From NCBI RefSeq assembly GCF_040807025.1, contig NC_090964.1, positions 6,937,214 to 7,001,213 on the forward strand: a DNA stretch of 64,000 bases, read 5' to 3'. Within the stretch, counting starts at the first letter, position 1, and each line of letters begins with the position of its first letter. The notes beneath the pieces are model-generated. The model did no database searches. It had not been told where the DNA came from and was given only the letters and a program-made list of their open reading frames with translations. This document shows positions 1 through 13,262 of the stretch, piece after piece. A program made the position numbers and the translations under genes. Source of the DNA: Struthio camelus (taxonomy: Eukaryota; Chordata; Aves; Struthioniformes; Struthionidae).

Positions 1-3000
1 ATCATTTCCGACCCAGATTCCCACCTCCTCTATCTCAGTGGCCTTCCCGAGAGCAGGAAGGAGAGAAACAAGTACCTGGATCTCAGCCCTGGAAGCAGCA
101 TGTCCTGGGCCAGCTGGTTCTGTGGTCAGGCTTTTTACTTCAAATGATACAGGCCTGCAGCAAAGCGAGGAGGGTTCTCGTTTGCTTCATTTATCCAGAA
201 AAATGCTAAGATTCATACAAAAAGATGATTTACTCAAAGTTAAAGACACAAGCTCTCATAAATTAGGAAAGTCACTCAGTAAAAACAGCAATCATTGTAC
301 AGTTTAGGTCTTATTTCTGCGTACTGAACCTGGGCAGCTTGGGGGGGGGGGGTCTCCTTCACAATGTGGAAAATTTGGAAAAGTGAAGTTTAAGAAAGTA
401 AATATAACTTTATGGAGTGAGAGAAAACATGAGAAAACACTGGCTGAAGAGTCAGAAGAAGCCCCTGAGGTATGGACTTCCATTTTAGAACATCACCTTG
501 ACACAAAGAGTGGGTCAGAAGTAACCTGGCGTGGTTAGCAGCCGTATGCTTTGCGGTAGCTTGAGAAAAGCAGGGTTCTCGACCTGAATCGAACAATCAA
601 CAGGACATGCCACGAGAAATCCCATTATAACAACATTGATGACAGCGAGGCAACCTGCGTCCCGAGCAAGAGGCGAGAACAACGTATATAAAGACTGAAT
701 CACAGCCAGGACTGTATGCCTGTCATGGGTGATCTGAAGTTTTCTCTACTATCAGCTCAACCCGCACGCTCTTTATAAAATGTATAATACAAAATGTTCA
801 TTACCTAGAACATAAGTGCCTGAACAAAAGGGATTATTCCAAAGCTGGAAGGTGGGATGGAAGTCTGGACAAGTCAACACATAGAAAAATTTTACATATA
901 TTCTAGAGTAATTAACCGCCCTGCAGGCGCCCTAAAAGAGGCTTTGCCACTGTACAGTTTTTATAGTTGACTGTGCAACACAGAACAGATTCCATCTCAA
1001 CAAATTGGGCAGTCAGTCCGTCTTTCCCCACAGCCGTAAGTAAAAGAAAAAGTAGAAAGAAAAGAATAATAAACGGTGACATCTGTATTGTCATAGTACC
1101 CAAAGGCCTTTATGGAGATTGGAGCCCCAGCATAGGAGGTGCTACACAGACAGGTAACCCATTTTTTTGGAAAAAAACTTACAATCCAGTCTGAAACAAT
1201 ATAAGAGAAGAGTCTCGAGAGAAAACCTGGACTGCAATCTGCTTCACAATTGTCCTTTACCAATTGCCACGAAACCGTGAAAGTATTTGGTTGAGGATTC
1301 ACTTCCCTGACTGCTCAGTTGGAACTGGAATTTCCTTCTCGGTGCGCTCTCCCATGTGTTCTGGGGCAGAGAAAGGTTTGGCAATCCAAGGAACGTCTAC
1401 AGGTTACTCCTGCGGCAACTGGCTTTACTTATGAATAACAGTTTTGAATTCCTGTAATTCAGAAGCAGAGATCAACAAAAACTATTTAGATTCCTAGACT
1501 GCTGAGGACAAAGGTATTGCCTTTTTCCAACACGCTAGATCTTTGCATTTTATTGAGAACCTCGGAAGAGTTTAAAACCCGGGGAAAATTCTAGAACAAA
1601 AAGTTAATTAGCCTTCGGAGGAGACTCTGTCACTTGAGCAGACCCTGGGTTCTAGACAAACAAAGAAGCCAAGGGAAATTCTTAGTCAACAAACGAGGCT
1701 AGAATCTCACAAGCGAGGCCCTTTGGCTTTACTAACATCTGCAGTGGGCTGTAGTGGACTGCAGAGCAGCAGACCTGCCAAGATATTCCTTCAAATGACC
1801 CATTTGCTATAAACTTGTACATCTAGAAAACGAAACTGGAGAAAATTATGCCATTTAATCCAGAACAGTCTTGAGCAAGAAAGAGTCGCCCCAGCTCCAA
1901 AGCTATAGACTCCTTCGTGAATGAAAGCCCTGCCGTCTCACTTGAGCACCTTTGAAAGTTTATCGGATAGAGTTCAGGAGCTTGAGTTTCACTTCAGGTG
2001 CATCCAAATACAGACTCCACATTCGCAACTACTCTAAGTTTGTCAGTCTTTTGGAATCTCTTCTTCAAAGAACGCTATGGCAGACTAGGAAACCTGGTGT
2101 TGATTGTAATGTGAAAAGCAGACTGGATTCCCCAGCCACCCACACAATAAGAAGACACTCACTTTACCAAATGTTTGTGAAAGCTGAAGCAGATTTTGGA
2201 ATATGCCTCATAAATGAGGCCCTGGCACTTTACTAAATACTAAGGCATTCAATGAAATTCCAACTATGGGGTTTGGAAAACAGATGACACTATATAGTTC
2301 TTACAACATTTCCATTTAATAGCTGAAAAATCCTCCCACCAGTCCTGTCATCCTGTGCTGTAACTAGCATCCTTCCAGCTACACCGAAGTGGACAAGACT
2401 TTCTTTGCGACGCGTCACTACTCTTCTCAGCCTGAGCGATCCCTGCTAAGTAGTATGCAGCAGTCGTCTCTTCCCCATCTCCCTAAGTGCTGAGCACGCT
2501 TTCCTCCACAACAGGCTCAGCCCCTGGCTGCTCAGATAGGCTGGGGAACCAGCTCGGCTCTCTCACATGGCAGTGCAGGCCACCACCACTAGGCTGACTC
2601 CTCCTGAGTGGAGTCTCCTTCATGAAGGTGGCCATGCCATTTAACCTAGCGCTAAGGCAGTTTAGGAAACCTGGTGTAGATTAGAGTACTAGAAACAGGA
2701 GTAGTGTCTCCCCCCCCCCCCAAAAAAAAAAAAAAAAAAGCTCTTCTGCCAACTGTGTGATGGCAAATATGGACTGAATCGTTGACATGGAAACCGGACT
2801 AAAGTCAGTTGCGCTCCCTCGCACTCGCGCACACACACAAGTTATCATTATCCCCAGCCTTTAACTCGCTACAAACATGGACTGGATTCTTACTTCAGGA
2901 ATTGGGTAGAGTTTCTGTAATAAAGTATTAACTAGTGCATCTAAGCTAGCATGAAAAACAAGCTGAGAAGCAATTAATAGAGTTGGGAGAGGAAGGATGC

Positions 3001-3390
3001 TCTTCCATTTTTCTGAAATGCATAGTATGCTGAGATATGCAGACTGGACCCAAGAACAAGAGACCAATCTATTATAATTCACTGAGTGCATCGCAAAATA
3101 TGGAATGGAATAAGGAAAGGTTATCTACAGTACCCCGGCTTATCTGAGAGTAGCTTTTCTAAAGAAAATTACATTTCCTATAAATATGTTTACATTTGTC
3201 CAGGCCATTCTTTCCAGCATTTTAGACGCTATCACATCTAGGTTAAGCACTCTTGTTGCAGCTTCATAACCACTAAGATTTAATATTATTTGAATTATTT
3301 GTTTGCTGTGAGTGGCTAATGTGCTGGGCATTGTACGAGACAATGCTTATTTATCCTCTTACAAAAATGTCAAGATATGGTATAATCTCC
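1..3390. other. AT-rich non-coding DNA, no gene recognised
   Basis: Only short chance frames. Simple tracts: a G run at about 340-352 and a C10 then A17 tract at about 2,711-2,738. No exon, RNA gene or identified repeat on either strand. Confidence 0.6.
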
Positions 3391-4190
3391 CTCTCCAGCG
3401 CTGACACAATGGCACAGGGGCGCGCAGCACGAGAGCTCTACACCGCCAGCTGAAGTGGAGTTTAAGCAGAAGGTAACTCCGTCAGCCTGCTGAACGCAGC
3501 GGCGCAGCCCAAAGGCAGGAGCGGACCGGCCACGGGATGTGCTGCTTCCCCCGAGCCAGCAGGCACGGGAAGCTCCCGAGCCGCCGCTCCAGCCTCCTGT
3601 TAACATTTGACAGGGAGCTGCAAAACTTTGGATGCATGCTAAGAGAGGAAAGTGCACTCGCGCTGACTCAAGGAAATGCATTATTCTAGCAGCCCTCGCT
3701 AGGAGGAGTAAAAGGCGAAGCGGAGTTTGCTGGGAGGAAGGGACGGGAGGGGAGCGGGGCGAGCCCGGGGCGCGCCCGCGGAGCCCCGGGGCAGCCGCGG
3801 CCGCTGCCCGGCGCGGCGGGCGGCAGCAGCCCCTCCGGCCCCCTCTGCCCCCCGACCGCCCACCCAAGCCAGCGGGCGGGGTACAAGTGGAACAGTAGCG
3901 AGTTTCCGTGCACACGTGGGTTCCTTCGGGTCTACAGGGGGAATGGAGGAGAGCAACTCTCCCTTTACCCACCAGTGAAAGAGGAAAGAGCGAAGCTGGA
4001 GTGGGTAAGATCCAGAGGGAACTGGCAGATGATCTGCAACTGGACAATTCGAGGAAGAAACCACTAATAAAGTGCAGTGAAAGAGCAAACGGGTCTTATT
4101 GTATACACGCGGCTGTGCACACGCGCTCCACAGCCGCCCTCAGACACCAGCTCACTGCTGCTGCTGAGCTCTCTTGGAGAAGGAAAGAGT
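3391..4190. promoter_or_regulatory. CpG island without an attached gene
   Basis: CpG-dense core at about 3,500-3,900 with Sp1-like GGGCGG-type boxes and a NotI-like GCGGCCGC string at 3,796-3,803. Both strands stay open for up to 225 codons, but the peptides are low-complexity Arg/Pro/Ala and match no family. It may be the start of a non-coding transcript or an enhancer. Confidence 0.5.
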
Positions 4191-6300
4191 AAATCTACTT
4201 TAAAAAAAAAAAAAAAGATACAAAAATAAAACAAAACGCGGACCGGAGTTTATAAAAACCCCTGCACTGGATCAGGAACCAACCGTCTAATGTTTGCTGA
4301 AGCCCACCAGATTTGGGACCTGTCGGGTGGGCGCACACAGCAACCGCATTGCACTCGAAACCCCACTCAGAGGGGTTAAAAAGGCTTTTAAAGCTTTAAA
4401 GGGAGAAAGACCTCAACTCTGGGCCTGGATTTTCCCACCGAGGCAAAACTATTATCCCATTTGAAGTAGTTGGGAACTGGCAATACTGTGCGGAGACATG
4501 AAGTCACCAGCGAGTCAGCCTGCACGCAGAAAGCTACCGACTCTGAGCAAGTCTGTCCTTCCGTGTTTCTCCCACCCTCAGCTGCTCTTTGCAGTGGAGT
4601 GTAAAAAATACCCACCCCCGTGAAACCCTGCCCTTCGAAAGTGTGTTTTTCGAGAAGTTTGAGTTCAGGAGTCACGACTGGGGTGGAGGATTGTACTGCA
4701 GGAGAGCCAGGCGCCGAGAAAGAAGGTTTTTCACCCTTTTCATAAAGCTCTCGCACTGCCATTTTACTGAGCCAGGGAGGGAGAGAGCAAGCGAGGGAGG
4801 GAGAGCGACAGACAGGGCTTTGCAATGAAGTTTCTCACGGCAACTCCGGGCTGGATCTGGAACGGAGCCTTTTGTTCACAGCAAGTTCAGCAGGAGAGAG
4901 AGTTGGAGTCTGCTGAAAAAACAGTGGAGAAATAAAATGGAGGGAAGTAGGAAGAGAGGAGGCATAGATCATACTGAGCTGAGATTAACAGCAGAAGGAG
5001 AAAAGCAGCGAGCTTGGTCATTCTCTGCAGCACAGCGTTTATTTAGCAAGTTAGTGTCGTAGCCTCAGGCACAGATCCCTTGTTAAATGCATGGGAATGA
5101 GTGAGAGACCCAAGGACAAGCATTAGTATACAGGAAGTGGAATTTTCCTAGGGTTTCACATCCTTTGGTGCTCTTTTTGCCAAGATTTTATCTACTTGCT
5201 CCATGAAGGGTGCCTCCTAGAGACATCAGAGAAAAAAGGCCTTAAAGTAAGATGAGGAGAGCTATAGGTCTGTCACGCGCTAAGCAAAATAATTAAAGGT
5301 AGAGGACACCTTCCTTCAGAAATTACAATGAGGCCCGAAGACCAGATGCAGCTTCGGGCACTTCCCTCCCGCCCCGATTCCTGCCAGTAAGTGCTGAGAC
5401 ACCATTTATGGCCCCAATATTTGAATGGGGTGAGAAACAAAACAGCTAAAAAAAAAGCCCCCACAGCACAGATTTAATGCCTATACGCATACCCAAGACA
5501 TCCTATATTCATATAAACAACTGCTTTTGTCTCCCAGGACACATAGCTAGTTCTTTGCTCCAAAAACACACATGCTGTTTGCATGTATACACACCCAGAA
5601 TGCCAAGCACTATAGAAAAACTTGTCTGAATTAACCCTCCCATAGCTGACAACCATCAACCACGTGAACAGGGACCCATGAAAGCTAGAGCAGAACTTTA
5701 ATCACTTCATTATTTGCACACTTGGTGGCAGATTCAAAAAGCAAGAAACTGCTAATGACGATAGCTGGCTTTTTGTGCAAGCTTTTTTTCTGTGTGCTGT
5801 CCTGAAAATACCATAAGATTAGGAACGTTAATCACCGTCTGCAATCTCAACAAAAGCAGGAAATAAGTGAATTCACTCGCTATAAAAACCAACGTGCGGC
5901 GTGCCTATGACAGTAGCTCAACAAGACACCACGTGGGAAATCCGAGTTAAGGATTTAAACGTGCTTTTCCACTCCGGCCATGAGGGACTGGGAGCCTTGG
6001 CGGGGAGGAGGGGAGGGGGGGGGAAACGTGTCGTGCTGCTCAGAAGCGACCTCTGTGGCTGTTTGAGGAGTGAAGTTCAACAACCCTGAACTGAGAGTAC
6101 AGGGCAGACGCGGCAGTGTACCGACTTCTGGGTTGGGAAATCAAAAAGCAAAAATGGGAAAGGGGGGGGGGGGACCCCACCAGGGAAGCGCAATTGGCTG
6201 CAAAGCCTCTTCCGCGCTTTGCAATTAGGAGTCACACCCCAGTGATCGGAACTCGCTCTGAAGCGGCTATTTCAACGTGTGGCTAAACACAATGATACTC
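4191..6300. other. Non-coding DNA, no gene recognised
   Basis: A poly-A tract at 4,202-4,216 and TATAAAAA strings at 4,251 and 5,881 are the only promoter-like words. The 145-codon minus-strand frame at 4,388-4,825 has no recognisable domain. G runs occur at about 6,004-6,023 and 6,162-6,173. Confidence 0.5.
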
Positions 6301-6800
6301 GGCAGGGTGCACAATTACGGAGTCATGTGCGCGATCTCCAGGTGCTGGAGACATCTAGCGCCAGATTTTCAAAGGCGCCCGGTGCCCACCACGCTGAGCG
6401 CCGAAAAACCCGAGCATCGGCGGCGCGGGCGGCTCGGCGGAGCGCCGCGGGGGCCGGCTCCCTCCCGGCCGCCCCGGCCAACCGGCCCCGCTCCTGCCCT
6501 TTGTCGAGATACCGGACAGAATAATTAAATATTACCAGGCTGGCGTGAGTGGAGGGAGCGCTCGGCGCTCGCACTTGGACTGCCACGATTTCATCTTCGT
6601 TACTTTCGCCCGGAATATTTAATACAACCGCGTTGCCATCGGGGAGCTCTAAAAGGCCTGTAAAAGTTTAATAGGGAAATGTCATAAGGCATCGCATAGG
6701 AATTTCGGTTCATCACGATTTTATGGTGGCACTAACTTTTACATATTTGTGAGTAATTAACAGCGTGGCTGTTAAAAGAAGATTTAAGAACCACCCCTTC
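6301..6800. promoter_or_regulatory. Small CpG island joined to a candidate conserved non-coding element
   Basis: CpG-dense at about 6,355-6,500, then an AT-rich block at 6,520-6,790 with several TTTAAT, TAATTA and ATTTAAT homeodomain-type words and CpGs retained. No exon is seen. The mixed composition with a simple-repeat-free core resembles vertebrate developmental enhancers. Confidence 0.35.
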
Positions 6801-9499
6801 TCCTTTCTTTCTAAAATGGTGCAAATCCTGTGCACCTCTGACACGACACGCGCTACAGTCAGCGGTGAGGTGAAAAGTACAACTGCTACGGTTTGTCCAC
6901 AGACGCAGGAAAAAAAAAAAAGAGATTAAAACCTACATGTTAAAACATGTCAGTTCAGATAAAGATTATTTTACTATGGTCATTTGGGGTTGTCTCCCCC
7001 CCCCACCCCCCAACTTTGTTTTACTCAAGCAAGGAAGCATATACAGAAACCTTGCCTGCAGTAGATGCTTTTTTTTTTTTTTTTTTAAACGGAGCCCAGA
7101 TGCTGGTCAGGATTAAGGTTACACCAAACACATTCTACATTGCCATTTTCCAAACAGAATGAAGCAGATGGAAAAGACGGACCAGGATAACGCAGGAATG
7201 GAGCAGTACTGAAAACTGCAAGCCCTGCAGTTAGCCCTGTACTAACACTGTAGAGGAGTGAGCCTGGATGCTGGGAGAGACAGAAAGTAACCAGGCATAT
7301 CAACTGTAGACCCGGAATTCCTCACGCTTAGAATAATATAATTATTTTAATTAAACTTCTGCTTTCAACCTTATTTGTAAAAAGGGAAAAGAAAAATCAG
7401 CTACAATACTTAACTATAGGCTCCTTAGGGCTCAGTCTTAGAAGATGCAAAAACCACTGGCCTGAGGCCATCAGAGTACTTAAGTACATGCATAATTTTA
7501 AACATCAGCAGTCCCCGTGATTTTAAGCATATACTCCCTTAAAGTTAACCATGTACTCAGCACTTTGCAGGATCCACCCATAACACTCATACTAGTCCCT
7601 AGCTCAAGAAAATGAGTATCTGTACATCGGAGAAAACAAAGAAAATGTTATTTTCAGAAGGGGCTAAAGACTGTGGATTTCTAAGAGACACCAGTTCATC
7701 AATACTGCAGACTCAAACCACCCTGAATTAAAATCTCTAGTGGAAATTAGCTGTATCCATGATTATTTGTAAAATACAGTAATTTGGCAAGTTCATTCCA
7801 GTATTTTATGTGAAAGTCTACAATAGCTTGGTTTATTCAGAAAAGAATACACTGCGACTCAGTTATATGACATGCTTCGAAAATATCTTGCAAAAATTGA
7901 TTTTAAGAGCTTTGGGTTGATACTATGTAGGCGAAAAACACACACACTACATAACATACATAGAGCATAGAGCAACATATGCAAACTATTAAATATTGAT
8001 AGTATGGGGAAAATACCAAGCAACATCTCTTTGTTTCAGATATACAAAGGAAGGTACAAATAACTGATAGAAAATTTAATAAAACAAAACATTGCAATAT
8101 TCCAGATACACAAATTCTTGAGCGGCTTTGAAACATTTGACTATGAAGGGGCCGGACTGGATTTCTACTTACCTACCTTTCAACAGTCATCCACAAATGT
8201 GTATTTCAAAATCTTAATTCTGTAATCTAATCCACATGGGGAGCTTTAGGATTTTACACAAGCATAGGAGGCTGCATGCAGGATGTGACTGACTTTCTGC
8301 TTTGAAGGCCCTCCATCCCATAATCTTGCTCAAATGTGCATGGCCTAAAGTTAGGACTCCTAACTTGACAAGTATGTACCTCAGTGAAATTTGCTTGCAT
8401 TAAAAACAAAACTTTAAAGCACATACAGACCAGCTTCACTGGAACTTTTGGAATTCAGTACAGGAACTGTGAAACAAGGTCATTTTTATCTAGCTGTTAT
8501 CTATGACTTTAAAGAGGCCCACAATAAAACCTTAGCAATATTACTTCTTTATAAAGGCTGATACTGTCGCACACACTTTCAGTAAAGTAAAGGCATTGGT
8601 CAGAGCTGTTTGCTTTCTCAGTAAAACAGAATCCTGAGCTCAAGACGTACTGAAGAAACAAAGATGACATAATTTGCAAATACTTATTTATGAAAATATT
8701 TAGTATACTCAGCAAAAAAACATACAAGCATTGTGGCTTACATTCCTACCTTCCGTAACTAAGTACCTGAGTGATATGTGCTCAAATTGAAAAAGATTCA
8801 CATTCATTGCATGCGTTTGTAAGGATTATTACTACATACATTATGAAACAAAGTATTTACAAGTCATTATTTTTCCTACCTTCAGAAAACAAAGTTAATG
8901 ACCTAGGTCGTCCACTGGCACGGGTTAACGTCGTCCCTGAGAAGCGCTGTAGTCTCCCCTATGTAATTCTGACAGGCCACTGCAACTGCCTTCTTATTGT
9001 ATTGGGTTACTTATTTTGTCTATTCTTAGAGATTAATTCTTAAGGATTATTTTATACTAGCTGTAGAGTAGCCAGCACACTTTACTTTCTATTTAAATAA
9101 ATAAATGATAGCAGTAAATAATGCTGAAGCAGCAGCACAAGGAACATAACTTCTAGATGTCAGTGAGCAGTTGTTGCCAGGGGCTGTAATGATTCACTGG
9201 TAGTTATCAACAGTTGCGCAGGATACTGGAGTCCTGAAATCAGCTATCATTAGTTAAGAAACTTCTCATTAAAAATCTTTCTTTCTTTCTTTTTTTTTAA
9301 AGGACTTTGCAGTTCTTCAAAACGAATGACTTTTTTTTTTTTTAACTGAATCAACAGCCATGGCTTAGCATCTTTCTTAAAAAAAAAAAAGAGGAAAAAA
9401 ATGAAGCACTATAATTGAGTTTTGATGCAAATTAATCAATTTTCTTCTAACCTCTCTTGGGATGCAAAAATAATCTGGAACTTACATCCTAATATGGGG
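6801..9499. other. AT-rich non-coding DNA
   Basis: Holds the palindromic repeat near 7.5 kb and poly-T/poly-A tracts (7,070-7,086; 9,281-9,300; 9,379-9,391). No exon or RNA gene recognised. Confidence 0.6.
7470..7575. repeat. Palindromic MITE-like ancient interspersed repeat
   Basis: A left arm at about 7,475-7,504 (AGTACTTAAGTACATGCATA...) is an imperfect inverted copy of a right arm at about 7,539-7,568 (...GTTAACCATGTACTCAGCACT), separated by about 35 bp. The arms resemble an abundant amniote repeat with the theme CTTAAAGTTAAGCA-x-GTGCTTAAGT ending in TTTGC-x-GGATC. It is probably an old non-autonomous DNA transposon; the family name is not certain. Confidence 0.55.
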
Positions 9500-10790
9500 A
9501 GAAAAAAAATCAAAATCAAAACGGAAGACTTGGAAAGTAAGCGCCCAGACAACTATACACTAATTAATCTGACCTCAACGAGATAGAAAGCCTAAGTATT
9601 TTTCCCCTGGAAGAAAAATTGTCTAAAGACGTGGAAAAAATAGGAAAAGAAACAGATAAAATGCAACATAGGTTTGACAAAGGTAATCATGCCAGACAAA
9701 TCTGATGTCTGTCTTTGATAATAAAACAGATTTTTCTTGGTAAAGGAAAATGTAGTAGATCTAATAAACCTAAACTTCTGGTGCCATATGTGAAAGTAAA
9801 AGTTAAGCAGGAAAAGATGAAGATTAGTACAAGAAGAATTTTGTGGGTACAAAAGTTGGCTAAAGAAAACACGCTGAATTGTGTTGGAAAGGGAACTTTC
9901 CGGCTAGAGTGTGATTACTTCAGAAGCTCCTCCAAGACTGGTCTCAGGACTGGTACTATTTATTGCTTTTAAGTGACATTAGCACAAGAAATTGAAAGAA
10001 GAGTGATAATATAGCTAGCTGATGGCAAAATTAAAAGGCATCAATACAAAGGAAGACTAGAATATTGAAGGTGAAGAACCAGATGACCTGAGGAACAGAA
10101 AACCAAAGTAGAACGCCGTAATAAGATTAATGCAAAGCACAAGGCTATCCACATAGGGACAAATAGCAAAATTCTTGTAAACTGGGAGTTCATCCCGGTT
10201 AATAGAGAAGAGAGAGTCAAAAGCATTATTTAGTCACAGAATGACTAAACGTCACAAATAGGAAGACGACAAATTTGACGAGGTAAGGCACACCCAGATG
10301 TTTACTGCAATGGCTCTCTTGCAGAATTCTGTATACAGTTCATATTCAAAAATGATACATGAAAACTGGAATAGGAACAGAAAAGGCCTACTAAGATGAT
10401 TACAAGAGCAAAGAATGTATCGTGAGGAAAGACTAAAGTTTTATTTCAGCTAACTCACACAAAAAAAAGGCTGATACAGGATAGGGTTAGTTCGTGTAAA
10501 TAGACTATGGTCTGAACACAGCTGTTTAAAGGATTATGTTGGCACCAAATACATATAAAGGTTTGAGTACCTTTAGGTACTTCCATCCTTAGGATGGAAG
10601 CTAGAATAAGATGTCTTGCTATTAGAAGAATTAGATTTGAAAAAAATCCTTCCAGCAGGGCTACCAGCCTAAAAGGGACTAACCATTTTTATGATGGAGT
10701 TTGATGTACTTATGGACAAGATGAGATATGATTGCCTGTAAAAGCCTGGAATAAGGCTTGGTGACCCAAGGACGCTCTTCTAGCCCGATA
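9500..10790 (+). mobile_element. Ancient CR1-type LINE remnant with decayed reverse transcriptase
   Basis: The stretch follows the layout of amniote CR1/L3-like LINEs from mid reverse transcriptase to near the 3' end. A DNY-x-LINLTS-like motif is near 9,548. Next come the segment around GCCAGACAAATCTGATGTC (about 9,690), the ATTAGTACAAGAA segment (about 9,823), the decayed equivalent of the polymerase region near 9,930-10,060, and the 3' portion with CACCAAATACATATAAAGG (about 10,544) and GATGGAGTTTGATG-x-ACTTATGGA (about 10,693). Every frame is broken by stops and indels, so it is a long-dead copy. The exact family name and ends need a repeat-library alignment. Confidence 0.75.
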
Positions 10791-12721
10791 TTAAGAAAGT
10801 CCAAACACAAAGGATAACCAGTATCAGTAGCACCCTTTGAATGCTCATCTGCAAGCTGGTGGATGATTAATGAGGAAGCTATTTACAGATTAGTTTACTG
10901 GGGCAAGTTGCAAACTTGTTTATTGTCACTGTGGAACAAGCACATACAGTGGAGAATTTTTGTAGCTTTTCCATTAATTTCTCCACTTTGCATCAGTGAA
11001 ATGAGAGTAAAACCTCTTTGGAACCTTGTGAAGATTAATTTATGGTGGTTAAAAAATATTCAGGTACTATAGTGAAAGCACACAACAAAATCCACTACAA
11101 TTAGTAATTCTGTATTTACTGCAGCACTTGAATTATATGCAATAAATAAAATATGTAAGCAAACATCAAATAACAAGGAAAAAAAACAATCTGGAAAGAT
11201 ATTCACTGAATGAGACAGCTCTCGAGAAGGCAGGCTATATGATTTGATTTGTAATTAGAGACTGCATCATAGCATGGGGAACTGGATTAAGATGGGTGAA
11301 ACTGTTAAAAACCCTACACAGGAAAACTGAACACGCTGCTCAATACTCTGCTAAATTCATCCGGGTCACGGCAGTATAAAGAAGCATAAAATAGAGTGTG
11401 AGTAATATGTAGGTTGACCTGGCCCTGGAATACCCAGTCGGTCAGCAAATTCTGTGTCGGACAGCACTTGGAAAATTCAGCAGTGATCCTTATTCTAGCC
11501 AAACCTTCACACGCACACAGCATCTCGGCAGTATAAGGGTCCTCTAGTACCGTAGAGAACTACTGAGGGAACAGTCCTTTTGAACGGTAGGGCTTTCCAA
11601 ACTGTGTCAAAGTCAAATTATTGTAGCCCCCCAGAAAACCATAAAAGGCTGTGAAGTTTCCAGCCATCGTATTTCTGGTTTTTGGTAATGGCTTTTCATT
11701 TCCCCTCACAAACATCACCACCAAGAGCATGTATCACCTATTTCTTTCAATCTAAGATCTCTGAATCTCTCCAGACAAAACCATATCTGCTTTAGCAATA
11801 TTTAAAAAACGAACCATGGCCGTTCTTCTCGCATTCTTGCAGTCTTGTTCTCCACTGTTTGACTACTGGAAACGCTCTTCGTGATTTCAAGTGCACTATG
11901 TTCCATGCTGCTAAAAGCTAGTTCCTTGCATCTGCCACCTCTTCTTGCCTCTTTAAACAGTAATATGCAGTGGCACGAGGCAGAAATGAATCCTTTGTCT
12001 TCTATTCTTCTAAAGCAGTGTTCTGACCAGACAACTGCATGAAAGGCCAGCAGAACGTCTCACATCCATGGGAGCGCATCTTCATATGTCCTCAGTGTTC
12101 TGGACAAAACCAGAATCATGTAACTTTTCTGGTTGTTTTCCTCTTTCTTCAATTGTCTTTCAGATTTAACTTTGGTTTATCTCAATTCTAGCAGCCACTT
12201 CTATTCTTTAAAAGGGGCACTGACAAACTCATTCTGCTCATTTTGTGGATAGCAGAAGAGTTCAGCAGGAAAATGATAATCTAAAACATATGCACTGTAA
12301 CTATACTTTTTTGCATTTGCAAGTAAACATTCCTATTCCAGCTCCTACTAGGGCTGTTATGAAATTAACACTTTTTCAGCAATATAGTAAGATATATTAC
12401 ATTCTCCATCCATTACTGAAAATGAACAGCAGCTGACAGCTCCTCTCCCATTGGCAACCTGACCCACTTGGACTTCACAAAAATATTGCATTTGGAAAAC
12501 CTCCTCAGGTCTTTTTCTCCCCCTTGTTTACAGGCATGACATTTTCAGGGAAGTTTTTTGTAACCAAGGATCAACACATGAGCATGTACAAGGGGAATAA
12601 TGGGCTGGGCAGCAATACTGCTGTAAAGGAGCCAGTGGTTATAATGGATCACAAACTGAATTTGAGTCAATGCAATAAAGATAATACATCACAAAAATAT
12701 TTAATAAGATTGTTTTACGTA
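10791..12721. other. AT-rich non-coding DNA between the two CR1 remnants
   Basis: No exon, RNA gene or identifiable repeat. Frames are at most 69 codons. Confidence 0.6.
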
Positions 12722-13262
12722 GGTCACCCATGACCATTATCTTGCTCAGTGCTGTGAAATCTCAGCTGGAATATTGTATCCAATTTCAGGTACCACATAA
12801 AAAATAAAAATAGATATAAACCAACCGGAAAGAGTACAAAGAGAGCAACAAGAAGGCTGGGAGGCTTAGAAAATCTGACCCTGAAAAACAGGTTGAAATA
12901 TTGTATTTGTTTAAAGAGAGAGAGAAAGAGAGAAAGAAAGAAAGAGAGAGAGAGAGAACGAAGAACACAAAATACCAGTCTTCCATTTTGTTGCACCAGA
13001 GGTCAGCAATCAACTGTTCTCTATACCCACTGAAAGTAAAATAGGTAGCAGACTTAGTATTATAAATTAAGATTTGGTAGAGGTTAACAACAGTGACACT
13101 CAATGAAACTATTACTTTGGGAATCTGTAGAACGCCCTTCTTTATGGTTTTGTAAGGACAGGATACACAAACACCTACATGGGATATTTGAAGCACACCC
13201 GTCCTGCTTCAGAGTAGGGATGGGACCAAATGACTTTCTGATGTCTCTTTACATGATTGCTA
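12722..13262 (+). mobile_element. Second ancient CR1-type LINE fragment (3' end)
   Basis: Matches the CR1 3' region in order: CTGGAATATTGTATCCAATTTC (about 12,768), AAAGAGTACAAAGAGAGCAACAAG (about 12,829), a purine-expanded segment, then the terminal segment with ACAGGATACACAAACACCTA (about 13,158) and GGGATGGGACCAAATGACTTTCTG (about 13,218). It is diverged and interrupted by a GA-rich microsatellite at 12,914-12,958. It shows the same orientation as the 9.5 kb copy but covers a different part, so it is a separate insertion. Confidence 0.7.
12914..12958. repeat. GA-rich microsatellite inside CR1 fragment
   Basis: A pure A/G tract of AG and AAAG repeats. It occupies the position where CR1 elements carry a purine-rich segment, so it probably expanded from element sequence. 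Confidence 0.85.

Noticed and set aside
3370-4088. 225- and 129-codon minus-strand frames in a CpG island
   Set aside because: Low-complexity peptides, overlapping frames on both strands, no domain and no splice context.
4251-4258. TATAAAAA as a TATA box downstream of the first CpG island
   Set aside because: No transcript or exon can be linked to it, and such words are frequent in AT-rich DNA.
9715-9972. 85-codon frame MIIKQIFLGK... as a gene
   Set aside because: It is a surviving frame within the decayed CR1 reverse-transcriptase region.
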